The notes: generated from the sequence alone by a model not told the origin. Shown: positions 19,066-29,392, counted from the stretch's first letter. The stretch: 64,000 nt of DNA from Paludibacter sp. (GCA_028710895.1 JAQTTH010000001.1:124001-188000), one strand, 5' to 3'. Translations and numbers: made by a program.

Positions 19066-21705
19066 ATGAAAAAAGTTATTTCTTTTTTTGTTGTGATTAT
19101 GATTGCTCAGCTATCGTTTTCGCAAGGATTGGTGAAAGGAACAGTGGTAGACAAAGCCACTAACGAAACTCTTGCTGGAGTCAGCGTTGTAAATTCCTCT
19201 ACAGGTACTGGTGTAACAACTTCGCTCGATGGCAGTTTCTCGATCAAATTGCCAACCGGTAAGCAAGAGATTACGATTAATTACATTGGTTATACTTCTA
19301 AAAAAATTGAAGTGAATACTGCCAATCCCGATTTGGGAACAATTGCTATTGAAAGCGAAGCCATTGGTTTGAAAGATGTTACAGTAACATCTTCAGTTGC
19401 TATTCGCCGTAAAACCCCGGTAGCTCTTTCGGTTATTGAACCACTGATTATTGAAAACAAGTTGGGAACTCAGGAGTTTCCGGAAATTCTAAAATCAACT
19501 CCAGGTATCTATGCAACAAAACAAGGTGGTGGATATGGTGACTCACGTGTAAATTTACGTGGTTTTGAAGCACCAAACATTGCTGTAATGATAAATGGTG
19601 TTCCTATGAACGATATGGAATGGGGCGGTATTTATTGGTCGAACTGGGGAGCTTTAAGTGATGTAACCCGCTCGATGCAGGTGCAACGTGGTTTAGGAGC
19701 CTCAAAAGTGGCTGCTCCATCTTTAGGAGGTTCTATCAATGTCGTAACCCGTTCAACAGATGCCATTAAAGGTGGATCAGTTTCTTATGGAATTGGAAAC
19801 GACGGATATGAAAAAATTGGATTTGCCGTTTCGACAGGTTTAACAGCAAACAACTGGGCAATCACTTTATTAGGATCGAAAACGGTAAGCAACGGATATA
19901 TTCAGGGAACCGAATATGAAGCTTACTCCTATTTTATCAATATTTCAAAAAAACTCAGCGATAATCAACAACTTTCGTTTACTGCATTTTCAGCCCCACA
20001 ATGGCACAATCAACGAAATAGTGCTGACAAACTGTTGATTTCTGAATGGCAAAAACAACCGTTGAAATATAAGTACAATGCTTCTTATGGTTTTGATATG
20101 AATGGACAGCGCAAGCAATCTTCATACAATTATTACAACAAACCTCAAATTTCGTTGAATCATTCCTGGACAATTGACGAAAAATCAAGTCTTTCAACTG
20201 CAGTCTACCTATCTTTAGGTGATGGTGGTGGCTGGGGAGGTCAGGGTTACGAAAGTACCGACCGTAGCAACTGGTATGGCTCAACAGGTGGTGTTCCAAA
20301 CACCATGTTCCGTGCAGCTGATGGAACATTTGATTATGGTGCAATTTACAAATTGAATGCTGCAAGTGAAACAGGTTCTAAAATGGTTATGTCAACTGCA
20401 ATCAACAAACACGTTTGGTATGGTGCATTATCAACCTTCAACACCAAAATCGGACAAGACATTGACTTCTACGGAGGATTAGACCTACGTTATTATAAAG
20501 GTACACATACAAATGTATTGACAGACTTATATGGTGGAAAATTCTTTATTGATAATACTTCTCTCCGCCCTTCATTGAGTAATTCCGATTGGAAAACAAA
20601 GAAACTTGGAGTTGGCGATGTTGTTTATCGCGATTATGATGGCTTTGTTGCCAGCGAAGGAGTTTTTGGACAAGCTGAATACAATAAAGATGGTTTAAGC
20701 TCATTCATTTCACTTTCTGCTTCAAACACATCAAACTGGCGTTACGATCGTTTTTATTACGATCCTGCTCAGGCACTTTCTAAAACAGTGAATTTCTTAG
20801 GTTATTCTGCAAAAGGCGGTGCTAACTACAATATCAATACAAATCACAATGTATTTGCTAATATCGGTATTATATCACGCGCTCCATTCTTCTCTGGTGG
20901 TGCCTTCTTACAATCAACAACAAATAACCTCACAAACCCAAATGCAGTGAATGAAAAAGCATTCTCAGCTGAACTTGGATATGGGTATCGTTCAAAAGCA
21001 TTTACAGCCAACCTGAATGTATATCGTACAAACTGGATTGACAAAACAATGGTGCGTGCTATTAACGCCAATTCTCAATCAAGTTTAGTGGCAAACCTGC
21101 AAGGAGTAAATGCATTACACCAGGGTGTTGAACTTGATTTTGTATCAAAACCATTGAAAGACCTTGAAATCACTGGTATGATTTCGTTGGGTGACTGGAC
21201 CTGGCAAAACAATGCAAGTGGTTACGTTTACAATATCCAGGGTCAACCTACAGATGCGCAGGGAAATATTGTTGAATTGCTTAGCCCACAACATGCTAAG
21301 ATCGATGTAAATCTCGAAGGTATCCATGTTGGAAACTCTGCTCAGACTACTGCAGCTGTAGGTTTAAATTATCAAATTCTAAAAGGATTCCGGGTTGGAC
21401 TTGATGGTAACTATTTTGGTAGAAATTATTCGTACTTCAATATTTCATCAGTTGGAACAAGTGTAGCTTCATCAACATTTTCGCAACCATGGATGATACC
21501 AGATGCAGTAACATTTGATTTCTCAGCAAACTATCGTTTCAAAATTGGAACATTTGATGCTACTTTGGTAGGAAATATTTACAATTTATTAGATACGGAG
21601 TATATTACGGATGCTACAGATGGAGCTGACCATACATGGAAAACTGCAAGTGTATTTTATGGTTTCGGACGCACCTGGTCTATGAATTTGAAAATCAAAT
21701 TTTAA
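19066..21705 (+). CDS. TonB-dependent outer-membrane receptor with an N-terminal carboxypeptidase-regulatory-like domain
   Basis: The 879-residue receptor imports an unidentified ligand across the outer membrane using TonB energy. After a signal peptide (about 1-19) comes a CarboxypepD_reg-like beta-sandwich (about 22-105, GTVVDKATNETLAGVSV). A plug domain follows (about 115-230, RVNLRGFEAPNIAVMINGVP and SLGGSINVVTR), then the 22-strand barrel ending in a terminal aromatic, WSMNLKIKF. No SusD partner follows, so this is probably not a classical glycan (SusC) system. The next gene, 33 bp on, is a surface-type lipoprotein and ends in a strong terminator, so the two form an operon. Confidence 0.93.
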   Translation: MKKVISFFVVIMIAQLSFSQGLVKGTVVDKATNETLAGVSVVNSSTGTGVTTSLDGSFSIKLPTGKQEITINYIGYTSKKIEVNTANPDLGTIAIESEAIGLKDVTVTSSVAIRRKTPVALSVIEPLIIENKLGTQEFPEILKSTPGIYATKQGGGYGDSRVNLRGFEAPNIAVMINGVPMNDMEWGGIYWSNWGALSDVTRSMQVQRGLGASKVAAPSLGGSINVVTRSTDAIKGGSVSYGIGNDGYEKIGFAVSTGLTANNWAITLLGSKTVSNGYIQGTEYEAYSYFINISKKLSDNQQLSFTAFSAPQWHNQRNSADKLLISEWQKQPLKYKYNASYGFDMNGQRKQSSYNYYNKPQISLNHSWTIDEKSSLSTAVYLSLGDGGGWGGQGYESTDRSNWYGSTGGVPNTMFRAADGTFDYGAIYKLNAASETGSKMVMSTAINKHVWYGALSTFNTKIGQDIDFYGGLDLRYYKGTHTNVLTDLYGGKFFIDNTSLRPSLSNSDWKTKKLGVGDVVYRDYDGFVASEGVFGQAEYNKDGLSSFISLSASNTSNWRYDRFYYDPAQALSKTVNFLGYSAKGGANYNINTNHNVFANIGIISRAPFFSGGAFLQSTTNNLTNPNAVNEKAFSAELGYGYRSKAFTANLNVYRTNWIDKTMVRAINANSQSSLVANLQGVNALHQGVELDFVSKPLKDLEITGMISLGDWTWQNNASGYVYNIQGQPTDAQGNIVELLSPQHAKIDVNLEGIHVGNSAQTTAAVGLNYQILKGFRVGLDGNYFGRNYSYFNISSVGTSVASSTFSQPWMIPDAVTFDFSANYRFKIGTFDATLVGNIYNLLDTEYITDATDGADHTWKTASVFYGFGRTWSMNLKIKF

Positions 21706-21738
21706 TTAGAGTCATTCATTCAATAAAAATATAAAACA

Positions 21739-23010
21739 ATGAAAAAGATATATTTTATAGTTAGTTTGGCAGTAACGGCCTTACTTTCGGGTTGTCAGGA
21801 TTACAATGCCAGCAACTTCCCCGGCTTTGGGGATGACGCCACTCCCACAAATGTATTGTCTATGAGTTATGAATTAACTTCAACAGATTATACCGCAATT
21901 GCAACAATTATAAAGAAGCCGGTTACCGACTCCATTACCGCTCAAAAAGCATTGTTGGCAAAAGCCAAAACAAAAGCTGATTCGACTGCGATCCAATCTC
22001 TTATTACTGCATTAAATGGCAGATTGACGTCAGTGGCTACTTATGTAAATGCTACCAAAGTAGATGCAAACAAATACTTTGATGGAACATTGAAAGCTAA
22101 AGATTATCTACCTTATTTATTAGCTCAAAAGTATCCATATGCCGATCCTAATTCTGTAATTAAAGTTACGTATGATCAGGTTAACTCTGCTGATACGAGT
22201 GCAGTAGCTGCAGCTTATAAGTTCACTATTTCCGATGCAGAATACACTCAAATGGGAATTGCTACAAATCAGCCGGGAAAATCACTTTGCTTTTCTGCCG
22301 TTATGCCAATAATGACTTACCTGAATACCTATTTGAAATCAAAAAGTCCTTATGCAGCTGCTAACGATGTAAGAATGGTTAGGTATAAATTTAGTTCAAG
22401 CACAGGACTTTCTGTTCAATACAGAGTGTTGAAATTCAACGGAACTGACTGGAAGTGTACTACAGATCAATATGCCTTTAAAAAAGGTAAATGGTTGGAT
22501 GTTGTAATTTTAAGCGGATTAACTGCCGGACAAGGTGACTTCAAAGCATTCAGCATTGTGGGTGATCAGGTATGGGCATGGAACAGTTACAACTACATGT
22601 TGATGACAGGTTACGTTGCCGGATCGTATTTCGATAATGAAGACTGGTTAGTATCGCCTGCAATGAACTTAACAGAGCGGGTAAATCCCTGGTTGACATT
22701 TACACATGTTGGTCGTTACTTTGGTGATACAGGTACAAGTACAGATAAAATGCATATTGCAATAACTCTTTGGGTTTCTACAACAAGCGATGGAACAGGT
22801 ATTACTCCTGCAGATTGGACACAACTGACAATTCCTGCTGCAGGCTATCCAAGTGGAGCAAACTGGACATTTATCAGCTCTACTCCTATTGACCTGAGTG
22901 CTTATGCCGGTAAAAACAATGTACGTTTTGCGTTCAAATATCTAAGCAACAAATCAGATAATGCTGCAGGTAGCTGGGAAGTGAAGAATGTGTTAGTTGT
23001 TGAAGAATAA
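21739..23010 (+). CDS. Lipoprotein with a choice-of-anchor J-type C-terminal domain
   Basis: A signal peptide with lipobox LLSGC (Cys19) marks a lipoprotein, and the following QDYNAS lacks an obvious inner-membrane retention signal. Residues about 25-250 are helical and unrecognised. The C-terminal 160 residues carry the jelly-roll pattern of choice-of-anchor J domains (YFDNEDWLVSPAMNLTERVN, then VRFAFKYLS and SWEVKNVLV). The gene pairs with the TonB receptor upstream, so it probably binds or delivers that receptor's ligand at the cell surface. The ligand is unknown. Confidence 0.82.
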   Translation: MKKIYFIVSLAVTALLSGCQDYNASNFPGFGDDATPTNVLSMSYELTSTDYTAIATIIKKPVTDSITAQKALLAKAKTKADSTAIQSLITALNGRLTSVATYVNATKVDANKYFDGTLKAKDYLPYLLAQKYPYADPNSVIKVTYDQVNSADTSAVAAAYKFTISDAEYTQMGIATNQPGKSLCFSAVMPIMTYLNTYLKSKSPYAAANDVRMVRYKFSSSTGLSVQYRVLKFNGTDWKCTTDQYAFKKGKWLDVVILSGLTAGQGDFKAFSIVGDQVWAWNSYNYMLMTGYVAGSYFDNEDWLVSPAMNLTERVNPWLTFTHVGRYFGDTGTSTDKMHIAITLWVSTTSDGTGITPADWTQLTIPAAGYPSGANWTFISSTPIDLSAYAGKNNVRFAFKYLSNKSDNAAGSWEVKNVLVVEE

Positions 23011-23030
23011 TTACTCACCTAATCTCATAA

Positions 23031-23066
23031 AAATCCCCTCAAAGTTCTCAAGCTTTGAGGGGATTT
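23031..23066 (+). terminator. Terminator of the TonB-receptor operon
   Basis: Fourteen-base arms AAATCCCCTCAAAG and CTTTGAGGGGATTT with an 8-base loop. It lies 20 bp past the lipoprotein stop and also serves the convergent gene on the other strand. Confidence 0.85.
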
Positions 23067-23086
23067 CTATTTAAAAAAACCTACTA

Positions 23087-23803
23087 TCAGGCTTTCGGAG
23101 CAGCATCCGTTTTACCACCTTTAGATGTACCGATTCGTTTCAGAATAGTAGTCAGGGTATAATCACTCACCTTGGTAGCATCCACACCTTTGTAAATCGC
23201 TTTACCGGCATCGGTTACGAATACGTTCATATCCCAGAGGTCATTGAAAACAGCAATATTTTCGTCGGTATGGCGGTTACGTTCCGTAATCTTAAAGTTT
23301 TGGTCATTACCTAACTGCTCCACATCGTCGGCCAATTGGGTCAATTCAACCACGAAAGCCGCTTTAAGCCCTTTGGTCTGAAGTACTGCTGCATTATTGT
23401 TTACTCCTACCAACAGGCGACGTACCTGAGCCACTATACCTTCCGAATTTCCATTTTCTATACTGTCACGTACAAGTTTAGTTCCAATAGCCTTTGCGCT
23501 AACTGTCATTTCACCATCAGCCATATCCAGGTATACATCCAGCTTATTCAGTTTTAGACGAAGTGCTTTAATTTTGTCACTAATCTGAGCCGTAATTGTT
23601 GTGATCTCCTTTGTGAGCACATCCGACGAAATCAGTTGAGTAGATTGAGTGGTCTTCGCAACCAACCCTGTTACATAATCTTCGGAAAAAGCATCCGAAA
23701 ATTCAATAAAATCAGCCAAATCGGCCCGCAACCGTTGAGCCAGATAACCTGCCACTGCTGGCACATCTTCCAGTTTACACGTAAATTTTCTTTTTTCATT
23801 CAT
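23087..23803 (-). CDS. Unknown acidic all-helical protein beside a 21-bp repeat array
   Basis: I do not recognise a domain of known function. The 238 residues have no signal peptide, no membrane segment and no cysteines. They are rich in A, L, K, D and E, with heptad-like stretches such as DKIKALRLKLNKLDVYL and LTQLADDVEQL, so a helical bundle is likely. The tail is low complexity (SKGGKTDAAPKA). The conserved-looking segment ERNRHTDENIAVFNDLWDMN resembles stretches I recall from hypothetical proteins found in several copies in Bacteroidota; I cannot verify that here. A tandem 21-bp array begins about 55 bp before the start codon. The gene at 60133 has the same size, character and context. 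Confidence 0.75.
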   Translation of the reverse strand: MNEKRKFTCKLEDVPAVAGYLAQRLRADLADFIEFSDAFSEDYVTGLVAKTTQSTQLISSDVLTKEITTITAQISDKIKALRLKLNKLDVYLDMADGEMTVSAKAIGTKLVRDSIENGNSEGIVAQVRRLLVGVNNNAAVLQTKGLKAAFVVELTQLADDVEQLGNDQNFKITERNRHTDENIAVFNDLWDMNVFVTDAGKAIYKGVDATKVSDYTLTTILKRIGTSKGGKTDAAPKA

Positions 23804-23857
23804 AAGCCATTAAATTAAAAGTTAGTAATATTGAAAGTAAATCCTATTCCTATTGCA

Positions 23858-24067
23858 GTATTGTCTTCGGCTGTTCGAGTACGACCATCCGGTGTGATAG
23901 TACGACCTTCAGGTGGGCCAGTATCATCAACCGGCATGATAGTATGACCATCGGGCGTACGAGTACAATCAACCGATATGATAGTATGTCCTTCAGGTGC
24001 GATAGTACGACCTTCCGGCATGATTGCATGACTATCCGTTGTGTCTGCACGATCATCAGCAATATAT
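23858..24067 (-). repeat. Degenerate 21-bp tandem repeat array (array A)
   Basis: Ten contiguous 21-bp units begin at 23858, 23879, 23900, 23921, 23942, 23963, 23984, 24005, 24026 and 24047. On the plus strand most begin GTAYGAYC and end ATGATA; on the gene strand the core is CCGGAWGGTCRTAC. The outer units are the most diverged. No spacers separate the units, so this is not CRISPR. Because 21 is a multiple of 3 the array stays open in some frames (heptapeptides such as PEGRTIT), but nothing suggests translation. The remainder of the gap to 24368 is AT-rich with no gene. Confidence 0.9.
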
Positions 24068-24317
24068 TCAATCCATTTTTCAAAAATATATACAATAACA
24101 GGCCAATACAATCAGGAAGAACAAGTTACCGAATGCCTATTCACAAAGGATTTTTTATCAATCCGAAGTATTTAAGACCCGGTTAAATTTAAAGTGGTTA
24201 AATATATTGACTCTTTTTTAATTATCCAACTATTTGAATAAAAAGTTATCAACAATATATTAACACAAAAGAGGCGGTTGAATTCCTCAACAATCCAATT
24301 TCGGATGCAAAATAAAA

Positions 24318-24345
24318 AAGGCTATTCAGTTTCCCGAATAGCCTT
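24318..24345 (-). terminator. Terminator of the 406-residue TPR gene
   Basis: Arms AAGGCTATTC and GAATAGCCTT with an 8-base loop. On the minus strand a TTTTTTA run follows. Confidence 0.8.
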
Positions 24346-24368
24346 CTTATTTATTTTAATCGCTTTGA

Positions 24369-25589
24369 TTACATAGCGTCAAGATCTTTTTTCACCGCTT
24401 CAAAATCAGCATCCATTTTCAAACGATAATACAATGTTTTAAGTGTTTGTTTGTATTCGCGTTCTTTTGGTTTGAGAGCTGATGCTTTTTTGAAATAAGG
24501 AATAGATACTTTAAATGCTGCATCTACCTTTTTCGATTCGGCATTGTAAAGTTTGTTATCTTTAATCTTATTAGCTTCGTCGGACATTTTCACCGCTTTA
24601 TTGTAATACAAACGGCCTTTACCTCCCCATGCTTCAGCCAGGGTAGAATCCAATTGAATAGCCTTATCAAATGAAGCCAAAGCTTCGTCAGTATTGCCTA
24701 ATGATTCATCAAGGTTACCTTTCACGTAGCGGTATTGAGCCATATTTGGTTCGCGCTCGATAGCTGTTTTCAGGTAAACCAATGCATCAGCCGATTTGCC
24801 TGAATAGATGTAGTAGTTAATCAAATTTTGAAGGAACCATGCATCTGATGGGAAACGTTGAAGACCTTCTTTTAATGTTTTCACATAATTTACTGTATCC
24901 TTTTGTTTTACATATTCTTCGTACAACAATTGGTAAACAGTCAAAGTCTCATAGTTCTTATCTTTCAAATCTTCAAGATGAGCTATCGCTTTTTCATGTT
25001 TTCCACCATTAATTGCGCCAATGCAGGTATAATACTGAATCATACGATAAGTTGAATCCGGCTTAAGCTCATTATTCATCATTGGCAATTTAGGAATTTC
25101 CAAATAGGTTTCAAATGCATTCACAGCACCGTCATAATTTTTCTTTTCATACAAATATGCACCATAAGAAATCAGGTTTTGTTGAATTTTGTAGTACTCC
25201 TGAATTTTTGCTTTAATGTCTTTGGCATACTTTTCTTTTACTTTTCCTTTTGCATCGGGCAATTTATCCAATTCGGCAGCTTTCAGGAAATAAGCATACG
25301 ATTCCATGATAGCCTGACCTTTTACATCTTTGTCAAAGGCCTGATTCAGTAATGCTTTTTGATACAATAGATCATTCTCTTTATTACCAATCAAACCTGC
25401 CACATACCATGTCTCAGCAAGTTTATTAGTAGTTGAGTCTTTCAAAGCCAATTTAATAGCTTCACGTGCGCCGGCAAAATCCGGAGTTTCCATCAGGGCT
25501 TTATTCCTTGCCTTAGATACATTCGCCTTTTGAGCAAATGCAAAAGTAAAGCTTATCGCCAAAATCAGGGATAAAATAATTTTTTTCAT
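24369..25589 (-). CDS. Exported tetratricopeptide-repeat protein
   Basis: The 406-residue protein starts with a signal peptide (MKKIILSLILAISFTFAFAQ). Helical TPR-like pairs follow along its length. The clearest repeats are near 225-330 (ADALVYLKTAIEREPNMAQYR, then TDEALASFDKAIQLDSTLAEAW). It is probably a periplasmic or outer-membrane scaffold. Long intervals between clear repeats (about 20-140) suggest diverged helical repeats. It lies directly downstream of gyrA but after a hairpin, so it is probably transcribed separately. The function is unknown. Confidence 0.83.
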   Translation of the reverse strand: MKKIILSLILAISFTFAFAQKANVSKARNKALMETPDFAGAREAIKLALKDSTTNKLAETWYVAGLIGNKENDLLYQKALLNQAFDKDVKGQAIMESYAYFLKAAELDKLPDAKGKVKEKYAKDIKAKIQEYYKIQQNLISYGAYLYEKKNYDGAVNAFETYLEIPKLPMMNNELKPDSTYRMIQYYTCIGAINGGKHEKAIAHLEDLKDKNYETLTVYQLLYEEYVKQKDTVNYVKTLKEGLQRFPSDAWFLQNLINYYIYSGKSADALVYLKTAIEREPNMAQYRYVKGNLDESLGNTDEALASFDKAIQLDSTLAEAWGGKGRLYYNKAVKMSDEANKIKDNKLYNAESKKVDAAFKVSIPYFKKASALKPKEREYKQTLKTLYYRLKMDADFEAVKKDLDAM

Positions 25590-25622
25590 GACGAGTAATT
25601 TTTGTTTTTAGTAGTTTATATA

Positions 25623-25653
25623 AAGTGAACCACTATCAGCTAATGGTTCACTT
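25623..25653 (-). terminator. Hairpin after gyrA
   Basis: Ten-base arms AAGTGAACCA and TGGTTCACTT around an 11-base loop, immediately past the gyrA stop. The downstream T run is short, so it may terminate only partly. Confidence 0.55.
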
Positions 25654-25661
25654 CTTGGTTT

Positions 25662-28271
25662 TTATTCTTCAGTATTTTCTTCGGTTTCAACTACCGGAGT
25701 TTCTTCGGTCGATTCAATAACTTCACCTTCAACAGCCTCCGTTGTTTCGTCAATAACCTCTTCAACTTCAGGCTCAGAAAGCACTTTACAAACCGAAGCA
25801 ATTTCGTCGTTACGTTTCTCCAGATTTATCAAACGAACTCCCTGAGTTGCGCGTCCCATAATTCTAAAGTCAGCTACTTTGATACGAATGGTAATACCGG
25901 ATTTATTGATAATCATCAAATCATTTTCGTCGGTAACGCTCTTAATTGTAACAAGCTTACCTGTTTTCTCGGTAATGTTCATGGTTTTCACACCTTTTCC
26001 ACCACGGTTTGTAACACGATATACTGCTACCGGTTCGCCATTTTCGAGAACTAAATCACCATTTTCGTCCACTTCATCAAGCAAGGTACGTTTACCATAT
26101 CCTTGTTGCGAAACAACCATAATGCTTTCTTTATCTTCCTTGTTTACACATATCATGCCAACAACTTCGTCTTCTGCATCCTCGTCGAGCGTCATACCAC
26201 GTACTCCGGTTGCAGTACGACCCATTTCACGCACTTTAGATTCGTGGAAACGAATTGCACGACCATTGCGGTTAGCCATCAATACTTCAGCATTTCCGTC
26301 GGTTAAACGAACTTGTATTACCTGATCATCCTCGCGGATAGTTATCGCATTCACACCATTCTGACGTGGACGGGAATAAGCCTCGAGCGAAGTTTTCTTG
26401 ATTACACCATTCTTAGTTGCAAAAATCAGATAATGAGAGTTAATGTATTCAGCATCATTCAAACCTTTCACACGGATAAATGCATTTACTTTATCGTCAC
26501 CATCAATGTTCAACATATTTTGAATAGCACGTCCCTTCGAAATTTTTGTTCCTTCAGGTATATCGTACACTTTCAACCAGTAACATTTACCTTTTTGGGT
26601 GAAGAACAACATCGTGTTGTGCATCGAAGCAGGATAAATATACTCAATAAAGTCTTCGTCGCGCGAATTACCACCCTTCGATCCTACTCCACCACGGTTT
26701 TGAGCTCTAAACTCAGTCAAAGCAGTACGTTTGATATATCCAAGGTGCGAAATAGTAATAATCATTTCATCATCCGAATAGAAATCTTCCGGATTGAATT
26801 CTTCTGAAGAATATACAATTTGTGTACGACGTTCGTCACCATATTTTGCTTTTACTTCCAACAATTCATCCTTGATGATTTGCATACGCAATTCCACTTT
26901 TTCCAGAATTTCCTTCAAGCTGGCAATCAACTTCATCACCTCTTCATATTCAGCACGAAGCTTATCCTGTTCCATGCCTGTAAGCTGACGCAAACGCATT
27001 TCAACAATAGCACGCGATTGAATATCAGACAATCCAAAGCGTTCCATCAAGCGTGTACGGGCTTCTTCAGGAGTTTTTGAATCACGAATAATCTGTATGG
27101 CTTCGTCCAGGTTATCGAGAATGATCATAAATCCTTCCAACAGGTGAGCACGTTTTTCGGCTTCGCCCAATTCGAATTGAGTACGACGAATAACCACTTC
27201 GTGACGGTGTTCAACGAAATAATGAATCAGATCTTTCAGATTCAACATACGTGGACGACCTTTTACCAAAGCGATATTATTAACACTGAACGATGTTTGT
27301 AGAGCTGTGTATTTAAACAACTTATTCAATACAACGTTTGAGTTAGCATCACGTTTGATATCAATAACGATACGCATACCTTCACGGTCCGATTCATCGT
27401 TGATATGACTGATACCTTCTATTTTTTTATCTTCAACCAAAGCAACAACCGATTTAATCAGTTCCACTTTGTTTACCTGATACGGAATTTCATTTACAAT
27501 GATTTTTTCGCGACCCTGAGCATCAGTTTCAATCTCCACCTTTGAGCGAACAACAATACGTCCACGTCCGGTTTCAAAAGCATCTTTTACACCTGCATAA
27601 CCATAAATAATACCTCCTGTTGGAAAATCAGGCGCTTTAATATGGTGCATTAATTCAGCAATCTCAATCTCATTATTATCTATATAGGCAATAATGGCAT
27701 TTACAGCCTCAGTGAGGTTATGAGGAGCCATATTAGTAGCCATACCTACCGCAATACCCGACGAACCGTTTACCAACAAGTTTGGAATACGACTTGGCAA
27801 CACAGTTGGCTCTTTCATCGTATCATCAAAGTTCAATTGAAAATCAACTGTCTCCTTATTGATATCCACCAACATGTCTTCGGAAAGTTTGCGCAAACGT
27901 GCTTCGGTATAACGCATAGCAGCAGGGCTGTCACCGTCAATAGAACCAAAGTTACCTTGTCCATCCACCAACGGATAGCGCATCGACCAATGTTGAGCCA
28001 TACGAACCAATGTTCCGTAAATGGACGAATCACCGTGTGGGTGATACTTACCCATTACTTCCCCCACGATTCTGGCGGATTTTTTATAGGGTTTATCGGA
28101 GTTGTTTCCAAGTTCGTTCATTCCAAATAATACGCGGCGGTGAACCGGTTTGAAACCATCACGCACATCGGGCAATGCACGAGAAACTATCACCGACATG
28201 GAATAATCGATGTACGAAGACTTCATTTCTTCGTCAATGTTTACCTTGATAATTCTGTCTTGATCAATCAT
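25662..28271 (-). CDS. gyrA: DNA gyrase subunit A
   Basis: GyrA cuts and rejoins DNA while GyrB supplies ATP-driven strand passage, introducing negative supercoils. The catalytic tyrosine is Tyr121 in [10 protein letters not shown]. The winged-helix start and the C-terminal beta-pinwheel are present, and the GyrA-box-like NRGGKG near 770 separates it from ParC. The tail is strongly acidic (E, T and V rich), a common regulatory feature. The length of 869 residues is normal. In the quinolone region, [12 protein letters not shown] has serine at the E. coli Ser83 position but glycine where E. coli has Asp87. A possible weak promoter (TACTTTAG) lies about 40 bp upstream. Confidence 0.96.
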   Translation of the reverse strand: MIDQDRIIKVNIDEEMKSSYIDYSMSVIVSRALPDVRDGFKPVHRRVLFGMNELGNNSDKPYKKSARIVGEVMGKYHPHGDSSIYGTLVRMAQHWSMRYPLVDGQGNFGSIDGDSPAAMRYTEARLRKLSEDMLVDINKETVDFQLNFDDTMKEPTVLPSRIPNLLVNGSSGIAVGMATNMAPHNLTEAVNAIIAYIDNNEIEIAELMHHIKAPDFPTGGIIYGYAGVKDAFETGRGRIVVRSKVEIETDAQGREKIIVNEIPYQVNKVELIKSVVALVEDKKIEGISHINDESDREGMRIVIDIKRDANSNVVLNKLFKYTALQTSFSVNNIALVKGRPRMLNLKDLIHYFVEHRHEVVIRRTQFELGEAEKRAHLLEGFMIILDNLDEAIQIIRDSKTPEEARTRLMERFGLSDIQSRAIVEMRLRQLTGMEQDKLRAEYEEVMKLIASLKEILEKVELRMQIIKDELLEVKAKYGDERRTQIVYSSEEFNPEDFYSDDEMIITISHLGYIKRTALTEFRAQNRGGVGSKGGNSRDEDFIEYIYPASMHNTMLFFTQKGKCYWLKVYDIPEGTKISKGRAIQNMLNIDGDDKVNAFIRVKGLNDAEYINSHYLIFATKNGVIKKTSLEAYSRPRQNGVNAITIREDDQVIQVRLTDGNAEVLMANRNGRAIRFHESKVREMGRTATGVRGMTLDEDAEDEVVGMICVNKEDKESIMVVSQQGYGKRTLLDEVDENGDLVLENGEPVAVYRVTNRGGKGVKTMNITEKTGKLVTIKSVTDENDLMIINKSGITIRIKVADFRIMGRATQGVRLINLEKRNDEIASVCKVLSEPEVEEVIDETTEAVEGEVIESTEETPVVETEENTEE

Positions 28272-28369
28272 CTACTTTTTAATTTTATTACTACCTAAAA
28301 AATCGCACTAAAGTACTACAATTTCTTGGATTAGGCAAGCATTTTTTGAGTTATTTACCAACAATAAGA

Positions 28370-28409
28370 AAGCTGATTTATACCCAAATTTATCGGTATA
28401 AATCAGCTT
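28370..28409 (-). terminator. Probable terminator of ispE
   Basis: Perfect 15-bp arms AAGCTGATTTATACC and GGTATAAATCAGCTT with a 10-base loop. It lies about 40 bp past the ispE stop; the following T run is weak. Confidence 0.6.
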
Positions 28410-28445
28410 AAATTCACAATAATTCAGCCAAAAAGAATGGACAAT

Positions 28446-29264
28446 TTAATCTAAAACTCCTCCTGCCAGAAAACATCCATCAAACGCATCCGTTCTTTCG
28501 GGCTCAGTATCAAAAATACCATAAACAGACGAACCTGAACCGGACATGGAAGCATAAACAGCTCCCATTTCGTATAATTTATCTTTAATTTTTTCGATAG
28601 CAGGATATTTGGCAAAAACAGATACTTCGAAATCATTCTTGATAGTATCTTTCCACTCATTTACTGGCAGTTGAATTAAATCTGCCAACGAAACCTCAGG
28701 TTTTTGAGGAACAACTAAAGCATAGGCCTCAGGAGTCGAGACATGAATATCGGGTTTCACCAACACCAGAAATTTTCCTTTAAGCGATAATTTGATTGGC
28801 GCAAACACATTCCCAATTCCGGTCGCAAAAACAGCTTTATTCTTTATAAAAACCGGACAATCAGCCCCCAATTTTGCAGCAAGCTTCTCCAATCTGTTAG
28901 GTGTTGCTTTCAGTTCAAACATCTCGTTAAGCGCTTTGAGCATAAAAGCCGCATCCGATGAGCCTCCACCCAGTCCGGCGCCAAAAGGAATTTGCTTTAT
29001 CAGGGAAATATCCACTGCCGGAAACTGATAACCGGAACGCAATAAATGATAGGCTTTTACAATTAAATTATCTTCCGGGTCACCATCAATAGCAATACCC
29101 GAAGACGAGAAACTATAGTCGCTGCATGTTTCCGAAGGTTCAACTTCCAACACATCGCACAAACCAATGGGATAGAAAACAGTTTCAATATTGTGGTAAC
29201 CATCCGGACGTTTTTCGACAACGTTTAGACCCAGATTTATTTTTGCGTTTGGATATAAAATCAT
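28446..29264 (-). CDS. ispE: 4-diphosphocytidyl-2-C-methyl-D-erythritol kinase IspE
   Basis: IspE phosphorylates CDP-methylerythritol in the non-mevalonate isoprenoid pathway. It is a GHMP kinase of 272 residues. The start MILYPNAKINLGLNV carries the family PNAKINLGL motif, the ATP loop PFGAGLGGGSSDAAF lies near residues 92-106, and the third motif ASMSGSGSSVYG lies near 240. All three motifs are intact. It is transcribed divergently from dnaB. Confidence 0.96.
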   Translation of the reverse strand: MILYPNAKINLGLNVVEKRPDGYHNIETVFYPIGLCDVLEVEPSETCSDYSFSSSGIAIDGDPEDNLIVKAYHLLRSGYQFPAVDISLIKQIPFGAGLGGGSSDAAFMLKALNEMFELKATPNRLEKLAAKLGADCPVFIKNKAVFATGIGNVFAPIKLSLKGKFLVLVKPDIHVSTPEAYALVVPQKPEVSLADLIQLPVNEWKDTIKNDFEVSVFAKYPAIEKIKDKLYEMGAVYASMSGSGSSVYGIFDTEPERTDAFDGCFLAGGVLD

Positions 29265-29362
29265 AAAGAATTTTCGCTATTGTAATTTGACATCAAAAGT
29301 AATATTTTTTAATGACATTGAAAAACTGTATTATGTGAATTAAAATCAGCACATTAATCAAG

Positions 29363-29386
29363 TTATGAACACCTGGGTGTTCATAA
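29363..29386. promoter_or_regulatory. Palindrome between ispE and dnaB
   Basis: A perfect inverted repeat with 11-bp arms TTATGAACACC and GGTGTTCATAA and a 2-bp centre. It ends 6 bp before the dnaB -33 box. It looks like a dimer operator; no T run follows on either strand. Confidence 0.5.
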
Positions 29387-29392
29387 AAAGAA

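Noticed and set aside
23858-24067. CRISPR array
   Set aside because: Units are contiguous without unique spacers and no cas gene is present; the same holds for 59746-60018.
23815-24111. 98-codon minus-strand frame through array A ending in GIGFTFNITNF, which looks like a barrel C-terminus
   Set aside because: The frame exists because of the 21-bp period, lacks a signal peptide and any barrel body; the ending alone is too little.
24205-24270. DnaA-box-like TTATCCAAC and TTATCAACA near gyrA, as a possible replication origin
   Set aside because: Both deviate from the TTATCCACA consensus, there are only two and the surrounding genes are not dnaA or dnaN.
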